Assembly: GCF_045679555.1 (NCBI RefSeq)
Contig: NC_092115.1
Location: 35,038,728 to 35,102,727, forward strand
DNA length: 64,000 nt
Direction: 5' to 3'
DNA from: Salvelinus alpinus
Taxonomy: Eukaryota; Chordata; Actinopteri; Salmoniformes; Salmonidae
The position numbers were made by a program, and so were the translations under genes. Position 1 is the first letter of the stretch, and the number at the start of each line of letters is the position of its first letter. Shown piece by piece: positions 11,180 to 21,572 of the stretch. The notes beneath the pieces are model-generated. The model was given only the letters and a program-made list of their open reading frames with translations, searched no databases and was not told the origin of the DNA.

Positions 11180-12538
11180 CACTGAACAAATATATAAATG
11201 CAACAAAAATGTTTCATGAGCTGAAATTCAAATCCCAGAAATGTTCCATAAGCACAAAAAGCTTATTTCTCTCAAAAGTGCACAAATTTGTTTACATCCC
11301 TGTTGGTGAGCATTTCTACTTTGCCAAGATAATCCATCCACCTGACAGGTGTGGCATATCAAGAAGCTGATTAAACAGCATGATCATTACACAGGTGCAC
11401 CTTGTGCTGAGGAGAAAAGACCACTACAATGTGCAGATTTGCAACACAACACAATGCCACAGTCTCAAGTTGCGGGAGCGTGCAATTGGAATGCTGACTG
11501 CAGGAACGTCCACCAAAGCCGTTGCAAGATAATTGAATGTTCATTTCTTTACCATAAGCCACCTCCAATGTAATTTTTGAGAATTTGGCAGTATGTCCAA
11601 CAAGCCTCACAACTGCAGACCACGTGTAACCACGCCAGCACAGGACCTCCACATCTGGCTTCTTCACCTGCGGGATCATCTGAGACCAGCCACCCGGACA
11701 GCTGATGAAACTGGGTTTGCACAAGCGAAGAATTTCTTGACCTGACCGCAGTTCAGCGTCGTAACCGACTTCAGTGGGCAAATGCTCACCTTCAATGGCC
11801 ACTTGGCACGCTGGAGAAGTGTGCTCTTGACAGATGAAATCCGGTTTCAATTGTACCGGGCGGCGAGCGGTTTGCTGATGTCAATGCTGTGAACAGAAAG
11901 CACCATGGTGGCGGTGGGGTTATGCTATGGGCAGGCAGGCATAAGCTGCGGACAACGAACAAAATGTCATTTTATCGATGGCAATTTGAATGCAGAGATA
12001 CCGTGAGGCCCATTGTCGTGCCATTCATCTGCCGCCATCACCTCAGGTTTCAGCATGATTATGCACGGCTCCATCTCTCAAGGATATGCACACAATTCCT
12101 GGAAGCTGAAAATATCCCCATTCTTCCATGGCCTGCATACTCCCCAGACATGTCACCACCAATTGAGCATGTTTGGGATGCTCTGGATCGACGTGTACGA
12201 CAGCGTGTTCCAGTTCTCGCCAATATCCAGCAACTTTGCACAGCCATTGAAGAGGAGTGGGACAACATTCCACAGGCCACAATCAACAGCCTGATCAACT
12301 CCATGCGAAGGCAATGTGTCCCGCTGCATGAGGCAAATGCTGGTCACACCAGATACTGACTGGTTTCCTGATCCACTCCCCTAGATTTTTTCTTCTTCTG
12401 GCATCTGTGATTGACAGAATCATATCTGTATTCCGAGTCATGTGAAATCCATAGATTTGCATCTAATTTACTTATTTCAATTGACTGATTTCCTTATATG
12501 AACTGTAAACTTTGAAATTGTTGCCTTTATATTTTGTG
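11180..12538 (+). mobile_element. Tc1-like transposon nested in the 10.7-13.1 kb element
   Basis: The left end, after a TA, is CACTGAACAAATATATAAATG, and the right end is the approximate inverse, TTGCCTTTATATTTTGTG, followed by TA. This pairing and the 1.36-kb length fit a Tc1/mariner element. It contains a broken transposase gene on the plus strand. It sits entirely inside the element with GACCATG ends, so it inserted later. Confidence 0.85.
11640..12359 (+). pseudogene. Tc1 transposase pseudogene
   Basis: The C-terminal catalytic region is open at 11,889-12,359 and shows GGVMLWAG, the second catalytic aspartate in FQHDYARLH, and SPDMSPPIEHVWDALDRRVR with the third catalytic glutamate in IEHVWD. 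The segment with the first catalytic aspartate (an LLTDE-type motif near 11,825-11,840) lies in a different frame, and upstream stops remove the N-terminal DNA-binding half. The enzyme is therefore dead although two of three catalytic residues remain. The 159-residue frame on the opposite strand (11,371-11,850) is a shadow. Confidence 0.8.
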
Positions 12539-13654
12539 TAGATTATTCATGTTTCATTCTACCAATGTAAGACAATCTAGTGAGCACTATTTTAGTCTTC
12601 TGGGGCAACAAGTTGACAGAAGAAAAGCTGCATGTATCTAACTATAGTTGACAAACTGGCCTTCCAAATGTCTGAAATTTGCCTATAATATGGCCTACCA
12701 AAGGCCGGAAACTATAAGCAGAAACTTAACTAAATTAGGGGTGAAAGTAGTTAGTGGGCTATACGATACAGTAATGAGTATGAGCTAAATGAATTTGTAT
12801 TGTGGACTGAACTGCACAGGTAGCCTACTTTTTGAAGTGATTTGTTTGACAATCAGATAAAAGCATCCTCACACAACACCCATGACAAGAGAAACTGAGC
12901 CTGCACAGACCGCGAAAAACATTAAAACGGGATAAGATGTTTACATGCCACAGTATCATGTCAAAGATAAATATTTCCCAGGCATCTTAACCCTGGTTTC
13001 TCATAACCGCGATAGAAGCTTTTTTCGGGTTATTGTAAAACTCGATATGCCGTTTATGTACGTCAACTCAAAAACAGAATACTTGAATCCCCCCGGAAAA
13101 TAGGGGGATATGGGTGTGCATGTAAACATGGTCAGTGAAGAACCATGTTAATGACAGTATCAACTGACGTTTTAATTATCAAGTTAAGGTGACATTGTTA
13201 GAAGCACTCGATTTTGCCATCGCATAGATTTTTGGAGAGTTGTCCGTCAAAAAAATATATATATTGTCTTCACCCCGTAATATAAGGAGACAAAATGTTA
13301 CACTGCATTTCTGAGATATATACACTACCGTTCAAAAGCTTGGGGTCACTTAGAAATGTCCTTGTTTTTGAAAGAAAAGCAATTTTTTTGTCCATTAAAA
13401 TAGCCAATTGATCAGCAATAGAGCGTAGACATTGTTAAAGTTGTAAATGACTATTGTAGCTTGAAACGGTTTTTATGGAATATCTACATAGGCGTAGAGG
13501 CCCATTATAAGCAACCATCACTCGTGTTCCAATGGCATGTTGTGTTAGCTAATCCAAGTTTATCCGTTTGAAAAGGCTAATTGATCATTATAAAGCCCTT
13601 TTGCAATTATGTTAGCACAGCTGAAAACAGTTGTTCTGATTAAAGAAGCAGTAA

Positions 13655-13926
13655 AACTGGCAGCTTCATTAAATAGTACCCACAAAACACCAGTCTCAAC
13701 ATCAACAGTGAAGAGGCGAGTCCGGGATGCTGGCTTTCTAGGCAGAGTTCCTCTGTCCAGTGTCTGTTCTTTTGCCCATCTTAATCTTTTATTTTTATTG
13801 GCCAGTCTGAGATATGGCTTGTTCTTTGCAACTGTGCCTAGAACTCCAGCATCCCGGAGTCACCTCTTCACTGTTGATGTTGAGACTGGTGTTTTGTGGG
13901 TACTTTTTAATGACGCTGCCAGTTGA
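13655..13926. repeat. Inverted duplication inside the Tc1 element
   Basis: The phrase GTACCCACAAAACACCAGTC followed by TCAACATCAACAGTGAAGAG at about 13,676-13,716 reappears inverted at about 13,862-13,905 (CTCTTCACTGTTGATGTTGA then GACTGGTGTTTTGTGGGTAC). The 145 bp between contain a broken fragment with CCAGCATCCCGGAGTC, itself partly the inverse of GGGATGCTGG. This explains two frames on opposite strands ending in the same peptide. Confidence 0.85.
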
Positions 13927-14165
13927 AGACTTGTGAGGTGTCTGTTTCTCAAACAGTACTTGTCTTCTTGCTCAGTTGTGCACCAGGGCCTCCCACTCTT
14001 TCTATTCTGGTTAGAGACATTCTGCGCTGTTCTGTGAAGGGAGTAGTACACAGCTTTGTACGAGATCTTCAGTTTCTTGGCAATTTCTCGCATGGAATAG
14101 CCGTCATTTCTCAGAACAAGAATAGACTGACGAGTTTCAGAACAAAGGTCTTTGTTTCTGGCCAT
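13860..14165 (-). pseudogene. Tc1 transposase N-terminal fragment
   Basis: The frame starts MARNKDLCSETRQSILVL and encodes the paired-like helix-turn-helix DNA-binding region (YSMREIAKKLKISYKAVYYS) that contacts the transposon ends, with the GRP linker in KSGRPW. It ends at TSTVKR, where the second helix-turn-helix should continue into the catalytic domain. No DD34E domain follows. The start methionine is where related transposases begin. It could at most make a DNA-binding fragment, and expression is not shown. Confidence 0.75.
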
Positions 14166-14576
14166 TTTGAGCCTGTAATCGAACCCACAAATGCTGATGC
14201 TTCAGATACTCAACTAGTCTAAAGGCCAGTTTTATTGCTTCTTTAATCAGAACAACAGTTTTCATCTGTGCTAACATAATTGCAAAAGGGTTTTCTAATG
14301 ATCAATTAGCCTTATAAAATGATAAACTTGGATTAGCTAACACAACGTGCCATTGGAACACAGGAGTGATGGTTGCTGATAATGGGTCTCTGTACGCCAA
14401 TGTAGATACTCCATAAAGAATCTGCCGTTTCCAGCTACAATAGTCATTTACAACATTAACAATGTCTACACTGTATTTCTGATCAATCTGATGTTATTTT
14501 AATGAACAAAAAAAGTGATTTTCTTTCAAAAACAAGGACATTTCTAAGTGACCCCAAACATTTGAACGGCAGTGTA

Positions 14577-16560
14577 TATATATAAAAAACAAACTGTCCG
14601 ACAGCTAGATCCAGGATTCAAGTTCAATGGGTAATTTAACTGATTAATGCTTAATATATGATATAACTTACACTGCCATGAATGCAAGGACAGAAAATGT
14701 ATGTTTTTTATGTCACACGACTTTGGACAAATAATTCAAGACACCTACCATGAAAAAGGGTTAAAAAAACGTTTTAAATCAACTCCTGAAATTTATTGAA
14801 TATAGCTATGATCAACCCTTATAGCTGAATGTAATAACAAGAAAAAACCTGCAGATTTTTTTCAATTACTTATCAACAGCTGTAGCAAGTTGTCCAGCAT
14901 ACCAAAACCTCAACGGTACCCTAGTTTATAGAAAAGCCCTTATGCAGACAGGTATGAACCTATAACATTGCCGTTGCTTAATACAACTACAGGAAATTCA
15001 GGCTAGTACTTTCCATTGAGTTACATTACATACTGCTTCACATGGATTATTGAATGATCCGAGTCCTCGGGAAGCAGAGAGTAAGCGATATCCTCGAAGC
15101 CCAATTCACCAAAGAGGCTAGTTACAGTGTAACCACACATATGGACTACTTAGATGTCACACTGGATAATATGCAGAGGCTTTCGACTACCATATGGATC
15201 GAAGACATCCAGCATTCACTAGAATGCTCTGAATGATATTAACAGAGACAAAGGCTGTGTTCCAATATCCACACGTGATTGTCATTAAAAATGCATGCCC
15301 AATACAATGTTTTATTCTAAGTGGTATGGACATTCATAGGAACATAGGCAGACACAGGAACATAAGAAGACACAGAACAGACCCTGACTGACACGCACTC
15401 AAGGAGGCTACATCACCGTCTTCTCTGGGGGAGAAACCTCAACAACAGTTTTGTTTTCGTTTTGCATGATTGATAGACTAGACTCGAGTCTGGAGGTGTT
15501 CCTCTGAGGTTTAGCACGTGGCAGTCTGATACAAGTTACATCATGAGCGGGGAATGAGTGACACAGTAAAACGTCAGGGCAGGCAGACCCAAGCAAGTTA
15601 ACTGATGCAGCTGGGTTGGCAGGTTAGAACAGGCGTGATGCTACCACTTCAGAGGATATTAAAAAATAAATGTCCATGTATAGGCCTACTCTCCAAAGAG
15701 TTTGTTCTAATATTGCCTGTACATCAGAAAGGAGGCCTTCAGGCAGACAGCCACAACCCCTGTCACATTTGGTCCACTGTGCCTTTCTACATGCCTTTCC
15801 TGTTCTGGTTCAATGCACTATCATTGACAACCAAAAGCCCACCCTGGTCTCGGAGCATTTCGTATTATTCTGTACATAAATCCGAGACACTCCCTTTAGC
15901 ATATGTTCCATTTCTTATTAATTTGTGGATGTCCACCACCCATTTCGTATGATGTGTTACAAATTTCCAAAACGTCTATGTTACGAATTCTAGCTAAGTG
16001 GTTAGCGTTAGCTATGCTAGGGGTTAAGGTTAAGGGACAGGTTAGCTAACATGCTAAGTATTTGCAAAATAGCTCAAAAGTAGTAAGTAGTTGAAAAGTT
16101 GGTTAATAGCTAAAATGCTAACTTTGTCCATTATGAGATTCGAAGTAGCATCCACCTGCCTTTCGTTTTTGGATAGAGTAACGATCTGTCTTATGTCACC
16201 ATACCATACTAATTTGAGTGTTCTGTGAACATTTACGTCTTGTCTATGAGACCAGGCTGCAAAGTCACCATGGTCAAGGTAGGACTGTCTGTCCATCTTC
16301 ATGGAAACAAAACTACACTATACAGTTATTTATTATTATTTAGACTGCAAAATACCCTCGGGTTCAAATAGCATAACACCTTCACCATCAGAAGCGTTGA
16401 CGATTTTAAAATAACTACTAGTAGTAATGAAATGTGTCAATTGTAATTATATCAATAATCAGACATACCGGTATTCCACTTGATTATGTTGATTTAAAGT
16501 TATTCAGGCATTCTAGCATAGATGCCTGATTAATTAACATGGACATTTAAAAATATATAT
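14577..16560. other. Intronic sequence, partly repeat-derived
   Basis: About 15,930-16,130 contains the phrases CGTATGATGTGTTACAAATT and TATGTTACGAATTCTAGC followed by GCTA-rich sequence, a pattern common in salmonid interspersed repeats. The rest shows no recognisable exon. Frames at 15,605-15,952 and 16,054-16,302 have no recognisable protein features. Confidence 0.35.
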
Positions 16561-16619
16561 ATAGATTAACTAACGGTTCCCGGAAACAGTAAAAAAAAAA
16601 AATACTGGAATGACGATAT

Positions 16620-16838
16620 AGATATGTTTTATTTCCCTGACTGATCAAAACAGTCACTCGGCAGCAGACATAACTTTAGTGAGCAATATGTTTGGAACAT
16701 CAAATCGCAATCACGCAACTACGTGTTATTGCAATAACGTTATATATAATGTAGAATCGCAATACATATCGTTTAGGCACGTAGTTACGTATCGTGATAA
16801 CATCGTATCGTGAGGTCCCTGGCAATTCCCAGCACTAC
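16620..16838 (+). repeat. Dispersed repeat, copy 2 (partner at 8.25 kb)
   Basis: The phrases CCTGACTGATCAAAACAG, AATCGCAATACATATCGT and ATCGTATCGTGAGGTCCCTG match the order of related phrases in the copy ending near 8,550. It is shorter and diverged. Confidence 0.55.
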
Positions 16839-16849
16839 TAACGTTACAT

Positions 16850-17240
16850 CTCATGGTTGTTTTGGATACCACTTGTTCAGCTTGTTAGCCAAATAATGTT
16901 AGCTGATTAGCTAACGCTTACAAGGTAGCAAGCTAATCTTCAAGACGTCGGCTGGCTAACAAATATAGCCTATAGCAGGTAGCTATTCATATAACTGCCT
17001 ACACCAGGTAGCTAGAAAGTTGAGTAGCAAACTAACTTTAGTTATTTAATCTAACGTTAGCTAGCTAATTTACTCAAACCAATTTCAACTTGGCTAACGG
17101 TAGCTAGCTTACTAACACATTCATTACCTAGTTAGCTAAATTATGCTAATGATAGTTAGCTAATTTAATAACATATCTAGCTAACGTTAGCCAACTTTAG
17201 CGAGCCAAGCTTATCGTCAGGTTAACGCTGGCTAGTTTAC
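16850..17240. repeat. GCTAACGTTAGC / AGCTA-rich low-complexity region
   Basis: The stretch is dominated by AGCTA, GCTAGC and GCTAACGTTAGC words, for example near 17,050-17,070, 17,100 and 17,180-17,195. Such AGCTA-rich patches are frequent in salmonid DNA. The patch lies in the intron directly next to the rock1 splice donor. Confidence 0.65.
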
Positions 17241-17244
17241 TTAC

Positions 17245-17337
17245 CAAAAGGCAATCAGTGTTTATTTCCGACTTCGGGTCCTTCAACATGGCATCGATTT
17301 TCTCAAAACGAGCTTCCAAACTTTCTCCAGACGACAT
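17245..17337 (-). CDS. rock1: Rho-associated protein kinase 1, first coding exon
   Basis: ROCK1 is a cytosolic serine/threonine kinase activated by RhoA that drives actomyosin contraction by phosphorylating myosin phosphatase and LIM kinases. The exon encodes 31 residues beginning MSSGESLEARFEKIDAM and ending INTDCLL, then GTAAGTAAAC as splice donor. From knowledge of the family, vertebrate ROCK1 starts with the same pattern (MSxGxSxExRFEKxD, then DPKSE and NxDCLL) and the same length, while ROCK2 starts quite differently; hence rock1. The ATG at 17,335-17,337 is supported by an in-frame TAA 17 codons upstream (17,389-17,391). The kinase domain, coiled coil and PH-C1 region are outside the window. 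Salmonids carry duplicated genes, so which rock1 copy this is cannot be told. The exon is intact. Confidence 0.88.
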
Positions 17338-18180
17338 GTTTGCAGACAAGTAGAGTTCCACGCCGGTGCTATAGCTAAATAAAACGAGTTAGCAATCTAG
17401 CTCAATTGCTAACGTAGCTGTTAGCCTAATGTTATTTCCTTTGCGTGAACTCAAGTGCTTAGCAAGAACCCGCAGATTCAATCAAAGAAACGTGTCTCTT
17501 CTCTCTTTTTCACTGACCATGAAACGTTTAAAGTGGCGTTTGATATTCAAAAGCCACATTTTCAAAAAATATATTTCCCTAGTTCAGCCAGGTTTTGCAG
17601 ACAACTTCAGCAATTGCAACTTGCTAACGCTAGCTAAATTAACTTGGCTAAATGCATCAACAGATTAGTCGGCGTCCACAGGATGCCGCAGAGGAGTTGT
17701 GCAGGATTTAAAAATAGATCGATACATCCAAAGAGTAAAACTTAAATACAGTTTTAAAAATCCGATAGGTTGCAAAGTAGCCACATTACTCCCAGGCTTG
17801 TGTCCATATATCAGTGTAAGGCCCTTGCAAAAAAACTATAAACGAGTCTGACAGCTGCAAAGTAGAAGTGGCGGAAAAACAATGATCCTTCCAAATTTCG
17901 ATCAGTTTAAAACACCGTCTTGTTACAACATTTCATTGCCGTCCGTTCGCAGTAAGCCTCACATTGTCATCGGCCATCGATATTGACCGATACAGAAGGG
18001 AAACTTTCTGGTTCTACATAGATAAATCTGGTTTTGATCTAACGTTAGCTATGTTATTTTTCGAAAAACTAAACGATGCCCGATTTTCTCCCACCGCCTG
18101 ACCAACATGTCCGCCTTCCTGTTCAAACACCCGGAGAAGCAACTTTGAAACGTCAAGTACTGCGCATGAGCCGCGGTGGA
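17338..18180 (-). promoter_or_regulatory. rock1: Presumed rock1 5' UTR and promoter region
   Basis: This is the sequence directly upstream of the rock1 start on the minus strand. No TATA box is placed convincingly. At 18,161-18,172 the sequence TGCGCATGAGCC is one or two bases from the NRF-1 consensus, and at 18,115-18,121 CTTCCTG (CAGGAAG on the gene strand) fits an ETS site; both are common in TATA-less housekeeping promoters. Several CpG dinucleotides cluster at 18,070-18,180. The transcription start is not determined, and part of the region could be an upstream intron. Confidence 0.4.
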
Positions 18181-18653
18181 GGCTCGTTGAAGGAGTTTAC
18201 CACCATAGACGGTATGGAGTTTACCCAGGCTGGGTTGTTGAGTGCACGATCATGATGATGACAACATGTTGTAGGGCCCAACTCAAACACGCCCCTCTTT
18301 ACAATATACATGCAATGTAAATTCAACATAAGGAGGCCCGGCAAAACCCCATTCAAAAGTAGGCAAATACATCCTGCTTTATCTAGCCTTTCAGACTGCC
18401 ACCCAGCCAGTACTTCAAAATCAAATAGAGATTTCCAATCCATCTACACCGGTGTCAGCACTCAGTGTAAAACCCCAGTTTGCAAAGGAGTTTGTGCATG
18501 GGCTAGGCTTAGTTCTCAACATAATTCTGCCGGGCTAGGCTTACTTCTCAACATAATTCTGCCCAAAAACAATTCCAATTTAATTTGGGCTTTGGTGGTA
18601 AGCGTTGATGCTGCCCTGTGATAAGCAGTCTCCAAATAGTTTTGCTTGTCCAT
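18181..18653. other. Upstream intergenic sequence with a 32-bp duplication
   Basis: The phrase GGGCTAGGCTTA followed by TTCTCAACATAATTCTGCC occurs twice in direct order at about 18,501-18,563. No coding feature is recognisable in the short frames here. Confidence 0.5.
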
Positions 18654-18872
18654 TGTGTGGCGCAGCGGTCTAAGGCAATGCATCTCAGTGCTAGAGGCGT
18701 CACTACAGACACCCTGGTTCGGATCCAGGCTTTATCACAACTGGCCGCGATTGGGAGTACCATAGGGCGGCGCACAATTGGCCCAGGGTTGTCCGGTTTT
18801 GGCCGTCATTGTAAATAATAATTTGTTCTTAACTGACTTGTCTAGTTAAATAAAAAATAAAATACAAATACA
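18654..18872 (+). mobile_element. tRNA-derived salmonid SINE, copy 1
   Basis: The head carries an RNA polymerase III box A (TGGCGCAGCGG) and box B (GGTTCGGATCC, one base from consensus). The body contains GGGCGGCGCACAATTGGCCC, and the tail is TTCTTAACTGACTTGTCTAG followed by TTAAATAAA-like repeats. It is not a functional tRNA gene, since the tRNA-like fold is incomplete and joined to an unrelated body. I recognise it as a very abundant salmonid SINE but do not fix the family name. Confidence 0.85.
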
Positions 18873-19597
18873 ATTTCCAGCGCGCCTCACCAGGGTGCTG
18901 TTGTTGGAGACGCATCGCTGCGGGCTCCACCAACGTTCCGTCACAAAAATAAAAACTAACATAAATCATGTAGCAGATATAGGATATGGTAGAAAGAGTA
19001 TGTGGCCTTTTTTGTAGCCTACAGGCTGGATATAAAATGTATGACAATGTAATGAGTCGGGACACTTTTTACATCATGCTGGTTTATCCGATCAAATAGC
19101 CTAACCTACAAAATGCGCTATCATGTTAACAAACATGATAAAAAACAGGACAGGTCAAAGTAAAATGGACAATCACAACTGTTGTCCAGGAGTTTCACCC
19201 AATTGTCATGATCAGTGGTTTCAAGTTGTATCTGTCCATTTCTGACAAGCTAATCATGGCGAAAAATAAAATCAATACGCATTTCCCGCTGTGTAAACAC
19301 ATTGCAAATAGCCTCACGATAACTGCTGATAAAGTTGGGTAGATGATTTTCAGAGCTTAAATAGCCAAATTGATTAGTCACAGGAATCAGGACTAGTAAA
19401 GCCAATGCAACGGCCTGTTTAGCAAATGGTGGGGCTACCACATGGATTCATACAATTCCATTGTGGGCTGATTTGGTGAACTACACACCAGTAAGCCGAG
19501 CTGACTTCTTTTGGACATCTTTTTTTGGTGTTTTGCAAAAGGTAGGCTTACCACATAGATGGGCAAAATTAAATTTCAGGCAACAATGTAGGCTACT
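18873..19597. other. Unassigned intergenic sequence between SINEs
   Basis: The stretch has the style of old interspersed repeats (for example around 19,190-19,290) but I cannot name a family. Its short frames have no recognisable features. Confidence 0.3.
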
Positions 19598-19812
19598 CCT
19601 ACAGCGGTCTAAGGAAGTACATCTCAGTGCTAGAGAAGTCACTACAGACCCTGGTACGATTCCAGGCTGTATTACAACCGGCCGTGATTTGGAGTCCCAT
19701 AGGGAGGCACACAATTGGCCCAGCGTCGTCCGGGTCAGGCCGTCATTGCAAATAAGAATTTGTTCTTAACTGACTTGCCTAGTTAAATAAAGGTTAAATA
19801 AAAATGTAATAA
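19598..19812 (+). mobile_element. tRNA-derived salmonid SINE, copy 2
   Basis: Same family and orientation as the copy about 0.9 kb to the left. The first bases of the head are missing; box B reads GGTACGATTCC, and the tail is intact with GACTTGCCTAGTTAAATAAA and GGTTAAATAAA. Confidence 0.85.
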
Positions 19813-20455
19813 ATTAGCACAGACCAACTCACGCCATCTTTTTTTGGTGCAGTCTGGACCAACCTTGATTTCCACATACATGGACATTGATTTTTGATCT
19901 AGTCCAGAACAAATCTGAACCAATCAAAGACGTCTATGTTTGGTTCAGATTTTGTCCGGTCTGGGCCAGCTTTGATTTGGCCCAAACATAAATGTCTTTT
20001 CAACTTTCATTCAGAACCAAAAATTAGTCTGATTTCAACATCCAGAAAATACATATTTTCAACATCTGGAAAATACTTTCATTCACATGCGAAAATTTAC
20101 CTAATTTGCTTGGTCTGCCTAGGGCGGCAGAATAGCAAGAACATGCTCATGTAGCCCAGGTATTCCCCCCAGGGGTACACCAAATAAAAATGTGATTCAC
20201 ATTTTAAAAATATATATTTTCCAACAGGGTTATACATTTGGGTGAGTTTTTTCTCTCGCCTGAGTATCCTCGTTTCACTGCCAAAAATACAATTAAACAA
20301 TCTAAAATTAAATTAAACCATCTGGGTGTTCAGTGAAATAACAACACAGTCAAATACATGTAGCCAGGTCAAATAATTAACATCCAATCACATTAACCGT
20401 TAATCTCCCGCGAGAATTCTACTAACGATCCATATGTAGCCAAACGTAGCTGCTG
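19813..20455. other. Unassigned, probably repeat-derived sequence
   Basis: It includes a stretch with repeated GGTTCAGATTT / CCAGAACAAATCTGAACC words (19,895-19,960) forming a short imperfect inverted repeat. No gene is seen. Confidence 0.35.
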
Positions 20456-20693
20456 CTCATGTTGGCATCTGTACTGATGGCGCAAAAGCCATGACAGGGA
20501 GACATAGTGGAGTGGGAATACGCGTGCAAGCAGTTGCTCCCGACGCCACTTGGGTACACTCCAGCATCCACCGAGAGGCTCTTGCTACCAAGGGAATGCC
20601 TGACAGCTTGAAATATGTTTTGGACACTAAAGTGAAAATAGTTAACTTAAAGCAAGGCCCCTGAACTCTCGTGTATTTTCTGCACTATGCAAT
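20456..20693 (+). pseudogene. hAT / ZBED5-like transposase fragment, left part
   Basis: One frame reads VGICTDGAKAMTGRHSGVGI and continues to HREALATKGMPDSLKYVLD, a signature of the hAT-type transposase group that also gave rise to vertebrate ZBED5/SCAND3-like genes. The TDGAKAM segment corresponds to part of the RNase H-like core. The sequence is broken off exactly at the gypsy LTR boundary, after codons resembling ALCN. The gene continues, decayed, on the other side of the retrotransposon (28.4-29.2 kb). Confidence 0.75.
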
Positions 20694-20694
20694 T

Positions 20695-21337
20695 GTAACC
20701 AACTTCACATAGCCCCCCCAGAAGAAAGGCACACGGACACCCACACTTCAGGTTGACTTGTTTTTTTTGACTTGTTGACTTGTTTTTTTTCTGCAATAAA
20801 AGATATCAAACAATGATGAAAGGCATTGACAGGACGGTCACAGCCACACGTTCACTGGTTAGGTAGAACACAATATATCTTTTAGATAGGAGCAACAGTA
20901 ATGATACATGCCTTCAATGTGAAGTGATATTAATCCATAAATACAAAGCACAAGTACAACCCTTTTCAAATAAACCTTTTAAGGTAGTAAGAAAATAAAC
21001 ATTCACTTAATATTCCAATAAATCACCTGCTAGCAAATCACCTGCTAGCAATAGCTAGCTTGACATTACAGTGCACTGACTGACGACGGTGCTAGTCAGC
21101 TCGTCATTAACATGGCTAGCTTAACCAGCAAAAACTTGGTTAACTTGCCGAAATAGGCCTTAAATACGTTAACGGTGAACTAAATATATACAAAGTCACA
21201 TTCACTATTGAATATGAACCCGTTTTCCAAAGACACTATTGTGTTATACAGTTTTAAACCGTTTTTATTATGTACAGAGGAAGGAGACACGACCCTGCTC
21301 TCAGAATATCTCTCTCAGACTGAAGAGCAGGCAGACC
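20695..21337 (-). repeat. 3' LTR of the gypsy element
   Basis: This LTR shares long blocks with the one at 27.3-28.07 kb, from TGTAACCAACTTCACATAGC to CTGAAGAGCAGGCAGAC. It lacks about 130 bp present in the other LTR, where it has a T-rich stretch with TTGACTTGTT repeats (20,755-20,790). The many scattered differences between the LTRs indicate an old insertion. Confidence 0.85.
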
Positions 21338-21572
21338 AAATCAAATGTATTTATAAAGCCCTTCTTACATCAGCTGATATCTCAAAGTGCTGTACAGAAA
21401 CACAGCCTAAAACCCCAAACAGCAAGCAATGCAGGTGTAGAAGCACGGTGGCTAGGAAAAACTCCCTAGAAAGGCCAGCACCTAGGAAGAAACCTAGAGA
21501 GGAACCAGGCTATGAGGGGTGGCCAGTCCTCTTCTGGCTGTGCCGGGTGGAGATTATAACAAAACATGGCCA
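21338..21572 (+). repeat. Dispersed salmonid repeat inside the gypsy element
   Basis: The sequence from AATCAAATGTATTTATAAAG through GCAAGCAATGCAGGTGTAGA and GGTGGCTAGGAAAAACTCCC to CATGGCCAAGAT is a very common salmonid interspersed repeat. It sits between the LTR and the integrase remnant and probably inserted after the gypsy element. The frame at 21,208-21,585 merely reads through it. Confidence 0.6.

Larger units (their letters stand above)
10678..13133. mobile_element. DNA element with perfect 20-bp terminal inverted repeats, containing a nested Tc1
   Basis: The left end is GACCATGTTTACATGCACAC (10,678-10,697) and the right end (13,114-13,133) is its exact reverse complement. A related phrase, GGATAAG(C/A)TGTTTACATGC, recurs inside near both ends (about 10,741 and 12,929). 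The outer element without the nested Tc1 would be about 1.1 kb and shows no transposase, so it is probably non-autonomous. The flanking bases did not give a clear target duplication, and I cannot name the superfamily. Confidence 0.7.
13322..14576 (-). mobile_element. Tc1-like element with long inverted arms (CACTACCGTTCAAAAG family)
   Basis: The left end CACTACCGTTCAAAAGCTTG and right end TTTGAACGGCAGTG are inverted partners, and the inverted similarity continues for more than 200 bp on each side (for example GGGGTCACTTAGAAATGTCC versus GGACATTTCTAAGTGACCCC). TA flanks are present on both sides. The middle contains part of a transposase gene on the minus strand and an extra inverted stretch, so the copy is rearranged and non-autonomous. 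It is a frequent salmonid Tc1 type. Confidence 0.85.
1..17244 (-). other. rock1: rock1 intron following coding exon 1 (partial; acceptor not in window)
   Basis: The splice donor of the rock1 first coding exon reads GTAAGTAAAC on the minus strand just left of 17,245, so the sequence to its left is intron until the window edge. I looked on the minus strand for the next exon of the ROCK family, which carries the conserved segment before the kinase domain, and did not see it. The intron is largely built of transposons listed separately. Exon 2 must lie beyond the left edge, which makes this intron at least 17.2 kb. Intron status is inferred from exon 1 alone. Confidence 0.75.

Noticed and set aside
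11371..11850. 159-residue minus-strand frame
   Set aside because: It is antisense to a Tc1 transposase relic and shows no protein features of its own.
15605..15952. 115-residue plus-strand frame in the rock1 intron
   Set aside because: No homology recognised and it overlaps repeat-like sequence.
1..17244. Further rock1 exons
   Set aside because: No minus-strand segment encodes the conserved residues that should follow exon 1; the region reads as intron and transposons.
18654..18730. tRNA gene
   Set aside because: Box A and box B are present but the cloverleaf is incomplete and the sequence continues as a SINE with copies at 19.6 and 40.9 kb.
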